64,000 nucleotides of DNA from an uncultured Pseudomonadota bacterium (lineage in GTDB: Bacteria; Bdellovibrionota_B; Oligoflexia; Oligoflexales; CAIYRB01). Positions within the stretch are counted from its first letter, which is position 1; every line of letters begins with the position of its first letter. Positions 34,349 to 44,753 of the stretch are shown here, piece by piece. Made by a program: the position numbers and the translations under genes. The notes under the pieces were generated by a model that saw nothing but the letters and a program-made list of their open reading frames with translations, had not been told where the DNA came from and made no database searches. Where the stretch lies: contig CAIYRB010000043.1 in NCBI GenBank assembly GCA_903928445.1, positions 1 through 64,000 of the forward strand, in the 5' to 3' direction.

Positions 34349-35578
34349 CTAGGATGCCGCATGGACCTCCGGTCGCACGGCTCTAAGCGGTATTTCGACG
34401 GTAAAGCGGGTCCCGACATGAAGCTTGCTGGTGACGCTCATCGTACCGTTCATGTCTTGGACGATGCCGTAGCACAGGGCTAGGCCGAGGCCGGTGCCTT
34501 CGCCGGGATCCTTGGTGGTGAAGAACGGGTCGAAGATGCGCGGTAGATGTTCAGGTGAAATGCCAACTCCATTATCAGCGACCGCATAGACACCGTAGAT
34601 TTGATTGTTTGCATCGACTCGGGTGGAGGCTTTGATGCTGACGGTGCCGCCGCCTGGTAAGGCTTGGATGGCGTTTTGAATGAGGTTGAGAAAGACCTGG
34701 ATAATGCGGTTGCGGTCTGTCACCAGGAGGTGCTCGTTGCCGTCGAAGTCTTCCTTAAGGTGGATGCTGCCGGCCTTTTGGATCGCCGCGCGGCTAAAGC
34801 GCATCGCCGTGCGGATGGCATCTAGCGTGTTGATCTCGGGCAGTTTGGATTTGGGTGTTTCAAGGGGGTTTTGCCGGGCAAAATCGAGCAAACCTTGAAC
34901 GATCTGCTTGCAACGCTGGGTCGCGGCTTCGATCTCAACGACGTCCTGATAGTGCGAGCTATTCTTGTCCATCTCGCGCAGCAGCATCTGCGAAAAGATC
35001 AGGATGCCGCCAAGTGGATTATTGATTTCGTGGGCCACGCCGCCGGCCAGAAGGCCGATGGAGGCGAGCTTGTCTTGCTGTGCTAACTGACTTTGCATCT
35101 TTTTAGCTTCGGTGCGGTCGCGGTAGACGTGGACGACACCGTCTTTGACGCCGTTGGCATCCAGAAGTGGCTGGGCCGTAACCTCATAGAAGCGTTCACC
35201 GCGCACACCGGCCAGCTCAAAGGAACTATTAGCGGTGCTGCTCGCCTGTTTCTTCAGTTGGCATCCGGTGCAGGGGGACTTGCGGCCGGCAAAGACCTCA
35301 AAACATTTGCGGCCGACGATGTCTTTGACGGCAGCTTTGCCGAGCCGGGCGACGGCGAGGTTGGCCTTGCTCACGACGAAGTCGTTGCCGATGATCATCA
35401 GCGGATCGACCAAGGCGTCGATCGTGGACATCCACTGGCGCTTTAAGTCCTCGACGAATTTCAGCAGGTCGCCCTCGCTGCTGAGTGGCTGTGCCGTCGG
35501 CAGGGCAACTTTAGCTTTTGCCGGCATAGCTTTCGGCTTTTTCGTAATGGGCGCGCGTACGGTCCTTTTCACGGGCAT
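34349..35578 (-). CDS. Soluble PAS-domain sensor histidine kinase
   Basis: A 409-residue kinase without membrane segments. After a basic N-terminal tail comes a PAS domain (about 50-155) with [18 protein letters not shown], whose Cys92, Cys103 and Cys106 form the PAS subtype that can bind metal or sense redox. HisKA follows with the phospho-acceptor His182 in [13 protein letters not shown], then HATPase with LIQNAIQAL (N box), DNGVGIS (G1), FDPFFTTK (F) and GTGLGLAL (G2). Start ATG 35578 has GAGG upstream; an earlier start in the same frame lacks support. It follows lon after a strong terminator and has no adjacent response regulator, so it is an orphan kinase. Confidence 0.9.
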   Translation of the reverse strand: MPVKRTVRAPITKKPKAMPAKAKVALPTAQPLSSEGDLLKFVEDLKRQWMSTIDALVDPLMIIGNDFVVSKANLAVARLGKAAVKDIVGRKCFEVFAGRKSPCTGCQLKKQASSTANSSFELAGVRGERFYEVTAQPLLDANGVKDGVVHVYRDRTEAKKMQSQLAQQDKLASIGLLAGGVAHEINNPLGGILIFSQMLLREMDKNSSHYQDVVEIEAATQRCKQIVQGLLDFARQNPLETPKSKLPEINTLDAIRTAMRFSRAAIQKAGSIHLKEDFDGNEHLLVTDRNRIIQVFLNLIQNAIQALPGGGTVSIKASTRVDANNQIYGVYAVADNGVGISPEHLPRIFDPFFTTKDPGEGTGLGLALCYGIVQDMNGTMSVTSKLHVGTRFTVEIPLRAVRPEVHAAS

Positions 35579-35640
35579 GAAGATCCTCAAGTCGGGAGGA
35601 GTGATATCCGTCTCTACCTGGGATGTTTCGGAGCTTTGCC

Positions 35641-35684
35641 AAAAAAGTTGAGGCCCTGGCTGCCGCTTCGGGCTGGCCAGGGCC
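35641..35684 (-). terminator. Rho-independent terminator of lon
   Basis: On the minus strand the stem GGCCCTGGC / GCCAGGGCC (9 bp, 35652-35660 with 35676-35684) is followed, after TCAAC, by six T (35641-35646). It lies between lon and the kinase gene. Confidence 0.85.
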
Positions 35685-35713
35685 AATCAATCGGGAGCTA
35701 ACTAATTTAAGCG

Positions 35714-38197
35714 CTAGTGGGCAAAGGCCAACTCGGCGCTACCGACTTCGGTTTCGGTGATTTTACGCAATTTCTCAAATAGCTCGTCTTGGTCTTTGAC
35801 GTTGTCGCCTGGTTGGCGCCAGACCAGTGCGTGCATCAACACGGTATCCATGTGCTCGACTGGGACGATGGTCACCTCTTTGAGGATCTGCTTCGGCAGC
35901 TCGAGGATGTCCTGCTCGTTGTCCTTCGGGATCAGGACCTTTTTGATCCCGCCGCGATGCGCCGCAATGATCTTCTCTTTGAGTCCACCGATCGGTAGCA
36001 CCCGGCCGCGCAGAGTGATCTCACCGGTCATCGCCACGTCTTTGCTGATGGGGCGATTGGTCAAAGCGCTGGTCAATGCGGTCGCCATGGCGATCCCGGC
36101 GGATGGGCCATCCTTTGGGATGGCACCCTCTGGCACGTGAATATGGATATCGATCTTGGCGTAGAAGTCGTCATCAAGGCTGAGGAACTTAGACCGCGAA
36201 CGGACGTAGCTAAGCGCAGCTTGTGCCGACTCCTGCATGACTTCGCCGAGTTTGCCGGTGCACGTCAGTTTGCCCTTGCCGGGCAGGATCGAGACTTCGG
36301 CAACCAGCAGATCACCACCGACCTCGGTCCACGCTAGGCCGGTGCACAGGCCGATTTCGTGGTGCTGGTTGGTGAGGCCGATGCGAAAGCGGCGTGGTCC
36401 AAGGTATTTGTTGATGCTCTTTTCGGTGACGTTCTCAACGATTTTTAGATCGATGATGCCATCGGTCTTAACCTCGTTGGTATTGCCTTCGTGATACTTT
36501 TCCAGATGCTTGCGTGCCATCTTACGAAAGACCGAGCCAATCTCACGCTCCAGACTCCTCACGCCGGATTCCCGCGTGTAGTAGCGGACCAGCTCTTTGA
36601 GAGCACCAGGGCTGACGGTGACGCTACCCGTGGAAAGGCCGTTGGTCTTGATCTGCTTTGGCACCAGGTACTGTTTTGCGATCGCGCACTTCTCTTCTTC
36701 GGTGTAGCCGACCAGGCGGATGATTTCCATGCGGTCGAGAAGAGGCTTAGAGATCGTGTGCAGGCTGTTGGCGGTGGCCATAAACAAGACTTTAGATAAG
36801 TCGAAGTCGATATCAAGGTAGTGGTCAACAAAGGTCGTATTTTGCTCTGGATCGAGCACCTCGAGCAGAGCTGAGGTCGGGTCGCCGCGGAAGTCCTGGC
36901 TGAGCTTATCGATCTCATCGAGCAACACCACCGGGTTGGCACTGCCAGCCTTCTTTAAGGCGTTGATGATCTTGCCAGGCATAGATCCGATATAGGTGCG
37001 GCGATGGCCGCGAATCTCGGCCTCATCGCGCACGCCGCCGAGGGAAATGCGGACGAACTTGCGACCTGTGGCTTCAGCGATGCTCTTAGCCAGGGAGGTC
37101 TTGCCGACGCCAGGAGGTCCGGCGAGGCACAGGATGGGGCCCTTCATCTCGGTGACTAAAGTGCGCACTGAGAGAAATTCGAGGATGCGCTCTTTGACCT
37201 TCTCCAGGCCGAAATGATCGTTATCCAGGACCTTGCGGGCGAAGTTGATGTCGCGTTTCTCCGCGGTCAGTTCGTTCCATGGTAGAGACAACACCGTCTC
37301 GATGTAGTTGCGGACTACCGTCGCCTCCGCCGACATCGCCGACATATGCTTGAGTTTGCGCAGCTCTTTGGTGACTTTTTCGCGCGCCTCTTCGGACAGC
37401 TTCTTCTTCTTGATGAGGGTTTCGATCTCTTGGAGTTCGGCGCGGCCGTCGTCGCGGTCGCCTAGCTCCTTTTGGATCGCCGCCATCTGTTCGTTGAGGT
37501 AGTACTCCTTTTGCGTCTTTTCCATCTGCCGCTTGACGCGGGCGCGAATCTTTTTCTCGACGCGCATGATTTCGATTTCCGATTGGATAAAGCCGTACAG
37601 CTCCTCCAAGCGGATGCGCGGGTCGGTCTGCTCGAGCAGTCGCTGCTTGTCCTGTAGTTTTAAATTGGTCAAATGCGCCACGAGGGTGTCGGCGAGCTTG
37701 GATTCGTTCTCGATCTGGGCAATCGACAGCAGCATCTCTGGCGGAATGCGCTTGTTCAAGCGGACGTAATTATCGAAGGCCATCTTCACGGTGCGGGTGA
37801 GCGCTTCGTTCTCGACGCCGGACGATGCGGCTTCAACCAGCGGCTCGGCCTCGACCATAAAGTATTCTTCTGTTTGCAGGTAGTCGATCACCTTGGCGCG
37901 GCGTTGACCTTCGACCAGGACTTTGACCGTGCCGTCTGGCAGGCGCAGGAGCTGCAGGATGACCGAGATCGTGCCGACGCGGTAGATATCCTCGGCGCTT
38001 GGATCGTTGGTCTTGGCCTTGATCTGCGCTGCAAGGAGGATTTCCTTGTTTGCCGCCATGGCTTGCTCAAGGGCTTGAATCGATTTGTCGCGGCCTACAA
38101 AGAGAGGCACGACCGTCGACGGAAACACCAAGATATCGCGAAGGGGCAACAAGGGAATACGGACACGCTGCGATTTCGATGCTGGTTCAGTCGTCAT
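35714..38197 (-). CDS. lon: ATP-dependent protease Lon
   Basis: An 827-residue Lon of usual size. Order: N-terminal substrate domain ([12 protein letters not shown] at the start), coiled-coil, AAA+ module with Walker [11 protein letters not shown] and Walker [10 protein letters not shown], then the peptidase domain with the catalytic Ser in [11 protein letters not shown] and the Lys in [14 protein letters not shown]. It degrades misfolded and regulatory proteins in the cytosol. Start ATG 38197 is chosen for AGGAGG 9 bases upstream; the frame opens 14 codons earlier. Part of the tig-clpP-clpX-lon block but separated from clpX by about 300 bases. Confidence 0.97.
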   Translation of the reverse strand: MTTEPASKSQRVRIPLLPLRDILVFPSTVVPLFVGRDKSIQALEQAMAANKEILLAAQIKAKTNDPSAEDIYRVGTISVILQLLRLPDGTVKVLVEGQRRAKVIDYLQTEEYFMVEAEPLVEAASSGVENEALTRTVKMAFDNYVRLNKRIPPEMLLSIAQIENESKLADTLVAHLTNLKLQDKQRLLEQTDPRIRLEELYGFIQSEIEIMRVEKKIRARVKRQMEKTQKEYYLNEQMAAIQKELGDRDDGRAELQEIETLIKKKKLSEEAREKVTKELRKLKHMSAMSAEATVVRNYIETVLSLPWNELTAEKRDINFARKVLDNDHFGLEKVKERILEFLSVRTLVTEMKGPILCLAGPPGVGKTSLAKSIAEATGRKFVRISLGGVRDEAEIRGHRRTYIGSMPGKIINALKKAGSANPVVLLDEIDKLSQDFRGDPTSALLEVLDPEQNTTFVDHYLDIDFDLSKVLFMATANSLHTISKPLLDRMEIIRLVGYTEEEKCAIAKQYLVPKQIKTNGLSTGSVTVSPGALKELVRYYTRESGVRSLEREIGSVFRKMARKHLEKYHEGNTNEVKTDGIIDLKIVENVTEKSINKYLGPRRFRIGLTNQHHEIGLCTGLAWTEVGGDLLVAEVSILPGKGKLTCTGKLGEVMQESAQAALSYVRSRSKFLSLDDDFYAKIDIHIHVPEGAIPKDGPSAGIAMATALTSALTNRPISKDVAMTGEITLRGRVLPIGGLKEKIIAAHRGGIKKVLIPKDNEQDILELPKQILKEVTIVPVEHMDTVLMHALVWRQPGDNVKDQDELFEKLRKITETEVGSAELAFAH

Positions 38198-38440
38198 ACC
38201 AAAGCCTCCTGATCGGTCAACTAGCGCCGAATAAAGCAACTAACCCGCCGAAGGTCGAGACAAATTTTACTAGGTGGCGCTCCGAGTCATCTTATCGCAT
38301 GTGCCAGGGGAAAGCCTAGAAACTTTGATATCGCTGAGTAAATTCTTTGTGGAGCTCGGTGAGGGGAAAAAATAGCTGAGGTTGGCTAGATTCGTGGCGA
38401 GATTCTTTTCGGGCTGCTGTGCAAAAAACAGTCAATAGAA
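38198..38440. other. lon upstream region
   Basis: About 240 bases between the lon start and the clpX terminator. No ORF. It must hold the lon promoter; no heat-shock type consensus could be assigned with confidence. Confidence 0.3.
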
Positions 38441-38477
38441 TGGGCCCGACCGACGGCGAACCGTCGCGGCGGACCCA
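38441..38477 (-). terminator. Hairpin downstream of clpX
   Basis: CGACGG (38451-38456) and CCGTCG (38461-38466) enclose a 4-base loop that reads TTCG on the minus strand; the outer TGGGCCC / GGACCCA arms add six more pairs with one mismatch. On the minus strand a run of six T follows about 12 bases after the stem. Likely terminator of clpX. Confidence 0.6.
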
Positions 38478-38496
38478 TTAGGCGTCGATGATGGAC

Positions 38497-39789
38497 CTAG
38501 CTCTGGCTGCCGCCAGTGCCGAATTCCCGCTTCTCAAGGCCTTCTTTGCTGTTGGTCTCGGCTTCCGAGCGGTAGACGAGGATCGGATCCGCGTCGGCTA
38601 CGATCACCTCTTCGGTGACGACGACCTCTTTCAGGTTCAGCTGCGAAGGCATTTCGTACATGACCTCGAGCATCGCCGTTTCCAGGATCGAACGCAGGCC
38701 GCGGGCGCCGGTCTTACGCTTGAGTGCTTCCTTCACCACGGCGCGTAGCGCACCGTCGGTAAACTTAAGCTCGACCGTTTCAAAATCAAACAGCTTTTTG
38801 AACTGCTTGACGATGGCGTTCTTCGGCTCCGTCAAGATCCGGATCAGCGCCGCCTCGTCGAGTTGGCCTAAGGAGCAAACGATCGGCACTCGACCGATGA
38901 ACTCGGGAATCATGCCAAACTTCATCAAGTCTTCGGTCTGGACTTTAGACAGCAAGGCGCCGACATCTTTTTGCAGCTTGGAGCGGATTTCCGCGCCAAA
39001 ACCCATGGAAGCCACCTCGATACGGCCCTGGATGATGTCCTCTAGTCCAGCAAAGGCGCCGCCGCAGATGAACAGGATGTTGGTCGTGTCGACCTGCAGG
39101 AACTCTTGCTGTGGGTGCTTACGACCACCGCGTGGCGGCACGTTGGCGATGGTCCCTTCGATGATCTTGAGGAGTGCTTGCTGCACACCCTCGCCGGAAA
39201 CGTCGCGCGTGATCGATGGGTTCTCACCCTTGCGGGCGATCTTATCGATCTCATCGACGTAGGCGATACCGCGCTGCGCCAGCTCGACGTCGTAGTCGGC
39301 ATTTTGCAGCAGGTTCAGGATGATGTTCTCGACATCCTCACCGACGTAGCCGGCCTCGGTGAGGTTGGTCGCATCGGAGATGGTGAAGGGAACATTCAGG
39401 ATGCGCGCCAAAGTCTGGGCGAGCAGCGTCTTACCCGAACCGGTTGGACCGATCAGCAGAATGTTCGACTTCGACAGCTCGACCTCGTCGCCTTTGGCTT
39501 TGTGGTCGATGCGCTTGTAGTGGTTGTGCACCGCTACCGAGAGGATCTTTTTCGCTGATTCCTGGCCGATGATATAATCGTCGAGGACTTTCTTGATGTC
39601 CTTGGGATTGGGGATCTTGCCCGATGGACTGAGCAGCTCCTCCTTCTCGACTTCTTCGGCGATGATATCGTTACAAAGCTGAATGCATTCGTCACAGATG
39701 TAGACGTTCGGCCCGGCGATCAGCTTTTTGACCTCACGCTGCCCCTTGCCGCAAAAGCTACAGTGCAGCCCTGAGTCTTTGCCTGCCAT
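38497..39789 (-). CDS. clpX: ATP-dependent Clp protease, ATPase subunit ClpX
   Basis: A 430-residue ClpX. N-terminal zinc-binding domain with CSFCGK and CDECIQLC, Walker [16 protein letters not shown], Walker [12 protein letters not shown], the pore and sensor segments, and the IGF-type ClpP loop replaced as usual by the helix before [11 protein letters not shown]. It unfolds substrates for ClpP. ATG 39789 is chosen because GAGGGGAG precedes it and the protein then starts [13 protein letters not shown]. It follows clpP by about 80 bases on the same strand. Confidence 0.97.
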   Translation of the reverse strand: MAGKDSGLHCSFCGKGQREVKKLIAGPNVYICDECIQLCNDIIAEEVEKEELLSPSGKIPNPKDIKKVLDDYIIGQESAKKILSVAVHNHYKRIDHKAKGDEVELSKSNILLIGPTGSGKTLLAQTLARILNVPFTISDATNLTEAGYVGEDVENIILNLLQNADYDVELAQRGIAYVDEIDKIARKGENPSITRDVSGEGVQQALLKIIEGTIANVPPRGGRKHPQQEFLQVDTTNILFICGGAFAGLEDIIQGRIEVASMGFGAEIRSKLQKDVGALLSKVQTEDLMKFGMIPEFIGRVPIVCSLGQLDEAALIRILTEPKNAIVKQFKKLFDFETVELKFTDGALRAVVKEALKRKTGARGLRSILETAMLEVMYEMPSQLNLKEVVVTEEVIVADADPILVYRSEAETNSKEGLEKREFGTGGSQS

Positions 39790-39869
39790 GTGTCTGCTCC
39801 CCTCTCTTGCGCAACCATCTCTTTGGGTGCGGTGCCACCTCGGCACCTCACCTAAGCACTAGGAGTGCC

Positions 39870-40469
39870 TCACTCGGCCTTCTTTTTCTTCGCGGAAGGC
39901 GCGATTTCGTCGACGATACCATAATCCTTGGCCTGTTCGGCCGACAAAAAGTAATCCCTGTCGATGTCGTTGGCGATGACTTTTTCGCTCTTACCAGTAT
40001 GAAAAGCCAGAAGCTCGATCATGCGTGCTTTGGTCTTGATAATCTCTTGGGCTTGAATCTCGATATCGGTCGCTTGACCGGTCGCTCCGCCGAGCGGTTG
40101 GTGGATCATGACGCGAGCATTGGGCAGAGCGTAGCGCTTGCCTTTGGTCCCTGCAGCGAGCAACCACGCACCCATCGAGGCACACTGGCCGACGCAGTAG
40201 GTCCGCACATCGGGACGGATAACCTGCATGGTGTCGTAGATCGCCATCCCAGCCGTGACCGAGCCTCCAGGCGAGTTGATATAAAAATGAATGTCTTTGT
40301 CCGGATCGGTGCTCTCTAAGAATAGCATCTGCGCCACGATTAGGTTGGCCACATCGTCGTAGACCGCCGAACCGAGGAAAATAATCCGGTCTTTGAGTAG
40401 CCGAGAGTAGATGTCATACGAGCGCTCGCCGCGGTTGGTTTGGTCGACAACAATTGGTACAAGTGGCAT
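39870..40469 (-). CDS. clpP: ATP-dependent Clp protease, proteolytic subunit ClpP
   Basis: A 199-residue ClpP with catalytic triad Ser98 (GQCASMGA), His123 (MIHQPLGG) and Asp172 (DIDRDYF). [18 protein letters not shown] is the oxyanion-hole strand. A Cys stands before the Ala-Ser where Ala is more common (GQAASM). ATG 40469 has GAGGAAGGG upstream and gives the usual [20 protein letters not shown] start. The short C-terminal tail is Lys-rich. Confidence 0.97.
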   Translation of the reverse strand: MPLVPIVVDQTNRGERSYDIYSRLLKDRIIFLGSAVYDDVANLIVAQMLFLESTDPDKDIHFYINSPGGSVTAGMAIYDTMQVIRPDVRTYCVGQCASMGAWLLAAGTKGKRYALPNARVMIHQPLGGATGQATDIEIQAQEIIKTKARMIELLAFHTGKSEKVIANDIDRDYFLSAEQAKDYGIVDEIAPSAKKKKAE

Positions 40470-40659
40470 AAAACCCTTCCTCAATCAGCAGGTTAACCGT
40501 AGCCGTGCAGGTAGCCGCAAAGGCCCACACCGGCAGTCATTGCGCCCTATTTCGCGAACCTATAGGAATTCTTACTCTATTTTACCTGTTCAGCCAATAC
40601 CTCTTCGGCTGCTTGCGAAAGCGGAACGGACCTACCATAGGGGGGATCGACGGGAGGGG

Positions 40660-40690
40660 GAAAACCTTTAGCGGGACAGGGCGTCCCGCT
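40660..40690 (-). terminator. Terminator of tig
   Basis: Stem AGCGGGAC / GTCCCGCT (40670-40677 with 40683-40690), 5-base loop. On the minus strand AAAGG then TTTT follow. It separates tig from clpP, implying that clpP has its own promoter or depends on read-through. Confidence 0.55.
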
Positions 40691-40703
40691 TCCGGCAGAG
40701 GGC

Positions 40704-41987
40704 TTAAAGGGCGGTTGGGATTTCTTTGACTTTGGCGCTTTTGATCAGTAATTCCAGGGCCAATTCGAACATTAAATTTTCCCGGACGCGGGGCTCGATA
40801 TTTTTCCGGACCTGGACTTTTTGCTTGGCTTCGGTGATGCCGGATGAGGCCAAAACCTCGTCGAGGCGGGTGTTCACGTCAGCCGCGGTGACTTCGATCT
40901 TTTCCTTTTGGGCGACGTGCCACAGCAGCAGGGTGTTTTGGGTCCGCAGCTTGGCGGTCTCGAGCAGGCTCTGGCGCAGGTCGTTGTTGCGGAGAGCTTC
41001 CTTGCGCTTGGCCTCGGGATGCTGGGCCAATTCCTCCTGGATGATGCTGTCGATCACTTGATCGACCATCGCCGGCGGCACCTCAAAGGGCTGCGCCGAC
41101 AGGATCTTGCTCAGTACCGCGGTCTCTAGCTTTTGCCGGCCGAGGTCCTTGGCCCGGTTGGCCAGGTGCTCTTCGACGTTTTTCTTCAGGACATCCGCGC
41201 TCTCGAGGCTCAGGTCCTTGGCAAATTCGTCATCCAGCGCTGGGATGTCGAGGTGCTTTAGGTCGTTGACGGTCACGGTGAAGGTCAGCGCTTTGCCTGC
41301 CAGGTCCTTGTCGCCGTAGGTCTCGGGCAAGGTGACGGGGCCGGTCTTGCTGGCCCCGATGGCGGTGCCGACGATCAGGTCTTCGAGTTCTGGGAACAGC
41401 TCACCGTCACCAAGCACCACGCTCATATTCTTGGTGTCGAGGCTCGCCAGCTCCTTGCCGTCCAAGGTGGCGCTGTGGCTGATGGCAGCCACCATGCCCT
41501 TGGCCGCGACTTGGCCAGGCTCGACCGGCCTAGTGCGGGCGTGGCTGCGGCGTAGGTTGGTTAGCTCGCGCTCGAGCGTTTCGACCTTGACGGTGTAGAC
41601 CTCGGCATCGACTTCGACGCCTTTATAGTCGGCGATGGTGATCTCCGGCATGACGTCGACAACCGCGCTAAAGGCGAAGTCTTGGTTCTCGACCGGTGCG
41701 GCCTTGGCTTCGACCACCGGCGAGGCGATCGGCCGAAAGGTCTGCTCGCCAATGGCCTTGAACAAGTGGGTGTTGATCAGCGCTTCATGGACCTCGCCAG
41801 TGACAGAGCCGCCGTAGAATTTGCGGACGACTCCTAGCGGCGCCTTGCCTGGGCGAAAGCCCTGGATGCGTGCCCGCTGCTGCAATTTGCGATAAGCGTC
41901 TTGGAAGGCCTTGTTCACCTCATCCACCGAAACTTCGACGTGGACGCGGTACTGCACTGGGTTGAGCTGTTCGACGGTGGACTTCAT
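40704..41987 (-). CDS. tig: Trigger factor
   Basis: A 427-residue ribosome-associated chaperone. The ribosome-binding signature appears as GFRPGKAPLGVVRKFYG near residues 44-60. A peptidyl-prolyl isomerase-like middle domain (about 150-245) follows, then the helical C-terminal arms (PFEVPPAMVDQVIDSIIQEEL). It shields nascent chains leaving the ribosome. It opens the conserved tig-clpP-clpX-lon order. The PPIase region is complete. Confidence 0.96.
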   Translation of the reverse strand: MKSTVEQLNPVQYRVHVEVSVDEVNKAFQDAYRKLQQRARIQGFRPGKAPLGVVRKFYGGSVTGEVHEALINTHLFKAIGEQTFRPIASPVVEAKAAPVENQDFAFSAVVDVMPEITIADYKGVEVDAEVYTVKVETLERELTNLRRSHARTRPVEPGQVAAKGMVAAISHSATLDGKELASLDTKNMSVVLGDGELFPELEDLIVGTAIGASKTGPVTLPETYGDKDLAGKALTFTVTVNDLKHLDIPALDDEFAKDLSLESADVLKKNVEEHLANRAKDLGRQKLETAVLSKILSAQPFEVPPAMVDQVIDSIIQEELAQHPEAKRKEALRNNDLRQSLLETAKLRTQNTLLLWHVAQKEKIEVTAADVNTRLDEVLASSGITEAKQKVQVRKNIEPRVRENLMFELALELLIKSAKVKEIPTAL

Positions 41988-42130
41988 GCCCCAGGCTCTC
42001 CTGTAAAAACCAAATGTTATCTGATGCTTGCTCGGTAACCGAGGTTGGCGGACGCTAGCAAACTAGGGCCATGGTGTCAAAAAGTATTTAAATGCTAAGA
42101 TGCTGAAAGATCACCATAGGAGGGCCAGAC

Positions 42131-42295
42131 ATGGCAAAGCTGCGGATGCAGGTGTTGATTTTGGCGGTTTGTTTGACCGGCGTGGTCATGGCGAAACACT
42201 ACGTCGGCAAGATCGCCGCACAGGCTGCTGCCGCAGACACCGGCAAAGCAGTGGACGAAGCAACTAGCGGACCAGGCGTCGTGCAGATGCCCTAA
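42131..42295 (+). CDS. Small 54-residue secreted or membrane-anchored peptide
   Basis: A short ORF divergent from tig. AGGAGG lies 7 bases before ATG 42131. The product starts MAKLRMQVLILAVCLTGVVMAKHYVG, a hydrophobic N-terminal segment, then an Ala/Asp-rich short tail ending VVQMP. It looks like a single-span membrane peptide or a cleaved secreted peptide. No family recognised. The quality of the binding site and the compact fit between tig and the cNMP gene support it as real. Confidence 0.65.
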   Translation: MAKLRMQVLILAVCLTGVVMAKHYVGKIAAQAAAADTGKAVDEATSGPGVVQMP

Positions 42296-42323
42296 AGCCA
42301 GCCGTGGCGGGCCAGTCAGCTCG

Positions 42324-43388
42324 CTACATCAAGTTGGCTTTATACAACTCAGCCAACAGCTCGCAGTGGCGAGCAAAGTGCGCGATGTCCTTCTTGCTTG
42401 CCTTGAGGCCGACGCCGGTCGAGGTCTTCACCAGCTTGACCTCTTCGCCGACGTTTTGTAGCGAGGTGATGTCTTTGTCCCAGGTGGTCGTGACTTTGCC
42501 GGAGCGCTTGCCCTCTTTCGCCAGGTCGGGCAGCGGGATCGTTGAGGCATCATAAGGTGCTGAGAGCACCAGTTTTTCTAGGACGAGGATGATTTCGACC
42601 GCCTCAGTGGTGAGGTAGGCCTTCTTCGGATTGCCTTTGACGAAGGCGTTGATGAAGGTCACGACCTGGGTCAAGGCGGCGCGATTAGCCAAGACGAGCA
42701 CCTGGTTTTTGTAAGCGTCCTGGCGTACCGAAAGCATTTTCTGCTTGATGAGGATGGCCAGGAGTTCCTTCAATTTTTGCGGATTTTCGTTGAACAGCTC
42801 GACTAATGCCTGCTCCATCGGCGCCCGGCGCAGCGTTGAGTCCTTGCCGTCTTTCTCGCCGTCTCGGTGCCACAGGAGGCCGATGACGTTGAGTTGGCGT
42901 AGCACCGCTTGGTAAGGGCGGCCCTTGTCCGCTGCCGGGCCGGCGGCGGCCCCGTTGCTCTCGAGGTTCTTGAGCCGGTCGTTGGTGGTGCGCAACCGCG
43001 ACGACAAGGCCGACATCAAGCCGACGAACCATTTGGGAATCTGCTTCATCAGCTTGCCAAAGTCGTCGAGCGAGATCAGCGTGACTTCGCTCTCCTTGGT
43101 GGCTTTGACCGAGGCCGAGCGCGGCTGTTTATCGAAGAGCGCCATCTCGCCGATCATGCCGCCCTCACCAACCGTGGCAAGCGTCACCTCTTTCCCGTCT
43201 TGCTCGAGATAAACGCGCATCTCACCCTTGCGGATCAGGTACATCCCGTCCGAGGTGTCGCCGGCCTTGAATAAGACCTGGCCTTCTTGCAGCACTTTAT
43301 TGGTGCCTGCCAACGCGTACCCTCTCCACAGCGAGGCTGGGCCGGAGAGACTATTCTCTCCGGTACCTCTGGAGGGTGCATCGGTCAC
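42324..43388 (-). CDS. Cyclic nucleotide-binding domain protein
   Basis: A 354-residue protein with a Crp-type cNMP-binding domain at about 30-135: FKAGDTSDGMYLIRKGEMRVYL, and the phosphate-binding cassette GEMALFDKQPRSASVKA, in which the Arg-Ser-Ala segment is intact, so nucleotide binding is plausible. No helix-turn-helix of the CRP kind follows; instead there is a 200-residue helical region without a recognised family. GTG start with AGGGG upstream. It may be a cytosolic cAMP or cGMP sensor acting by protein contact. Confidence 0.85.
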   Translation of the reverse strand: MTDAPSRGTGENSLSGPASLWRGYALAGTNKVLQEGQVLFKAGDTSDGMYLIRKGEMRVYLEQDGKEVTLATVGEGGMIGEMALFDKQPRSASVKATKESEVTLISLDDFGKLMKQIPKWFVGLMSALSSRLRTTNDRLKNLESNGAAAGPAADKGRPYQAVLRQLNVIGLLWHRDGEKDGKDSTLRRAPMEQALVELFNENPQKLKELLAILIKQKMLSVRQDAYKNQVLVLANRAALTQVVTFINAFVKGNPKKAYLTTEAVEIILVLEKLVLSAPYDASTIPLPDLAKEGKRSGKVTTTWDKDITSLQNVGEEVKLVKTSTGVGLKASKKDIAHFARHCELLAELYKANLM

Positions 43389-43439
43389 AAGGGGCCCTGG
43401 CTAAAGTCGGCTGCCTCCGAGCACTTGGCAGCTCCTCGG

Positions 43440-44714
43440 CTAAAGCTCTGCTGGCGAAAACTCTTCCAGCGTTTTTTTGAGAAAGGCCAAATAGCGCGCG
43501 CCGCCTTCGCCATCGACGACGCGGTGATCGAAGGTCAGGCCGATCTGCACCAATGGGCGGATGCCGATGAGGTCGTCGATCACCACCGGACGCTTGATGA
43601 TCGCGCCGATACTCAGGATGGCGACCTGTGGCTGACTGATGATCGGCGTCGAGACGATGCTGCCAAACATGCCTGGGTTGGTGACCGAAAAGGTTCCGCC
43701 CTGAACGTCTTCAGGCAGCAGCTTTTTGCTGCGCGCGCGTTGGGCGAGGTCTTGCAGTCGCCGTGCCACGCCTAAGACGCTAAGCTCACCAGCGTCGCGG
43801 ATCACGGGGACGATGAGGCCGTTGTCGATGGCCACGGCGACGCCGATGTTGATCTGGTCCTTCCACAGGATGTCGTCGCCGTCGACCGAGCAGTTGACGA
43901 TCGGAAAACGCTTGATCGCTTGCACTGCGGCGTAAACAAAAAACGGCGTAAAGGTCAGGTTGAAACCCTCACGACTGGCAAACGCCGCCTTGCTTTGGTC
44001 GCGCAAGGTGACGACTCGGTGCATGTCGATTTCGAATACTGTGGTGACGTGCGGCGAGGTCCGTACCGAGCGCACCATGTGTTCGGCGATCAGCGCGCGC
44101 ATCCGCGACATCTTTTCGCGGCGCACGACCACGCCCTCAAGGGTTTCCTTGTCGCCGACGAGGGTGGTTTTGAGCGTCCCACTGGTAGCAGCCGTAGGCG
44201 TGGTGAGAGCATTGAGAGGCGCCTTGGACTGGTGTGCTTCGAGGTCGCGTTTGGTGATGCGGCCGTGCAGACCAGTGCCGGCGACCTGGGCCAAATCGAC
44301 GTGCTCGGCCTTAGCCATCTTGCGCACCAGTGGCGAGGAGCGGCGGGGGGCGGCCTCGGCCGCATCTTGATGTGGCGCTACGGTCGCCGCAACGGGTCTT
44401 AGCGCGGCCGCATGGACGTCTGCAGGCGCCGCGGCTTTGTTGGGGGATACCACGGCCGAAGCCGCTGCCGGATTGCCGATGTACGCGATAATCTGGTTGA
44501 CGGCGACGACGTCACCGTCTTTGGCGCAGACCTGCAGCAAGGTGCCTGCGGCCGGGGCAGGAATCTCGGTGTCGACTTTGTCCGTCGACACTTCGAGCAA
44601 GGGCTCGTTTTGGCGTAGCACGTCCCCTGGCTGCTTTAGCCACTTGACCAGGGTCGCCTCGGTGATCCCTTCGCCCATGAGGGGCATAAGCACTTCCGTC
44701 GTCTCGGTCTGCAT
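43440..44714 (-). CDS. Dihydrolipoamide acyltransferase (E2) of 2-oxoacid dehydrogenase
   Basis: A 424-residue E2. One lipoyl domain at the N-terminus, with the lipoylated Lys in VSTDKVDTE near residue 46, a linker, the peripheral subunit-binding domain at about 128-165 (SPLVRKMAKAEHVDL, GRITKRDLE), and the catalytic domain ending with the active-site TFDHRVVDG. It transfers acyl groups from lipoate to CoA. A single lipoyl domain fits a branched-chain (BkdB) or 2-oxoglutarate (SucB) type; which one is not clear, as no E1 gene is adjacent. It is followed upstream on the same strand by E3. Confidence 0.93.
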   Translation of the reverse strand: MQTETTEVLMPLMGEGITEATLVKWLKQPGDVLRQNEPLLEVSTDKVDTEIPAPAAGTLLQVCAKDGDVVAVNQIIAYIGNPAAASAVVSPNKAAAPADVHAAALRPVAATVAPHQDAAEAAPRRSSPLVRKMAKAEHVDLAQVAGTGLHGRITKRDLEAHQSKAPLNALTTPTAATSGTLKTTLVGDKETLEGVVVRREKMSRMRALIAEHMVRSVRTSPHVTTVFEIDMHRVVTLRDQSKAAFASREGFNLTFTPFFVYAAVQAIKRFPIVNCSVDGDDILWKDQINIGVAVAIDNGLIVPVIRDAGELSVLGVARRLQDLAQRARSKKLLPEDVQGGTFSVTNPGMFGSIVSTPIISQPQVAILSIGAIIKRPVVIDDLIGIRPLVQIGLTFDHRVVDGEGGARYLAFLKKTLEEFSPAEL

Positions 44715-44753
44715 GGCGCGCGTCCTTGGCTGAGGGAATGGTGGTCCTGTTGA

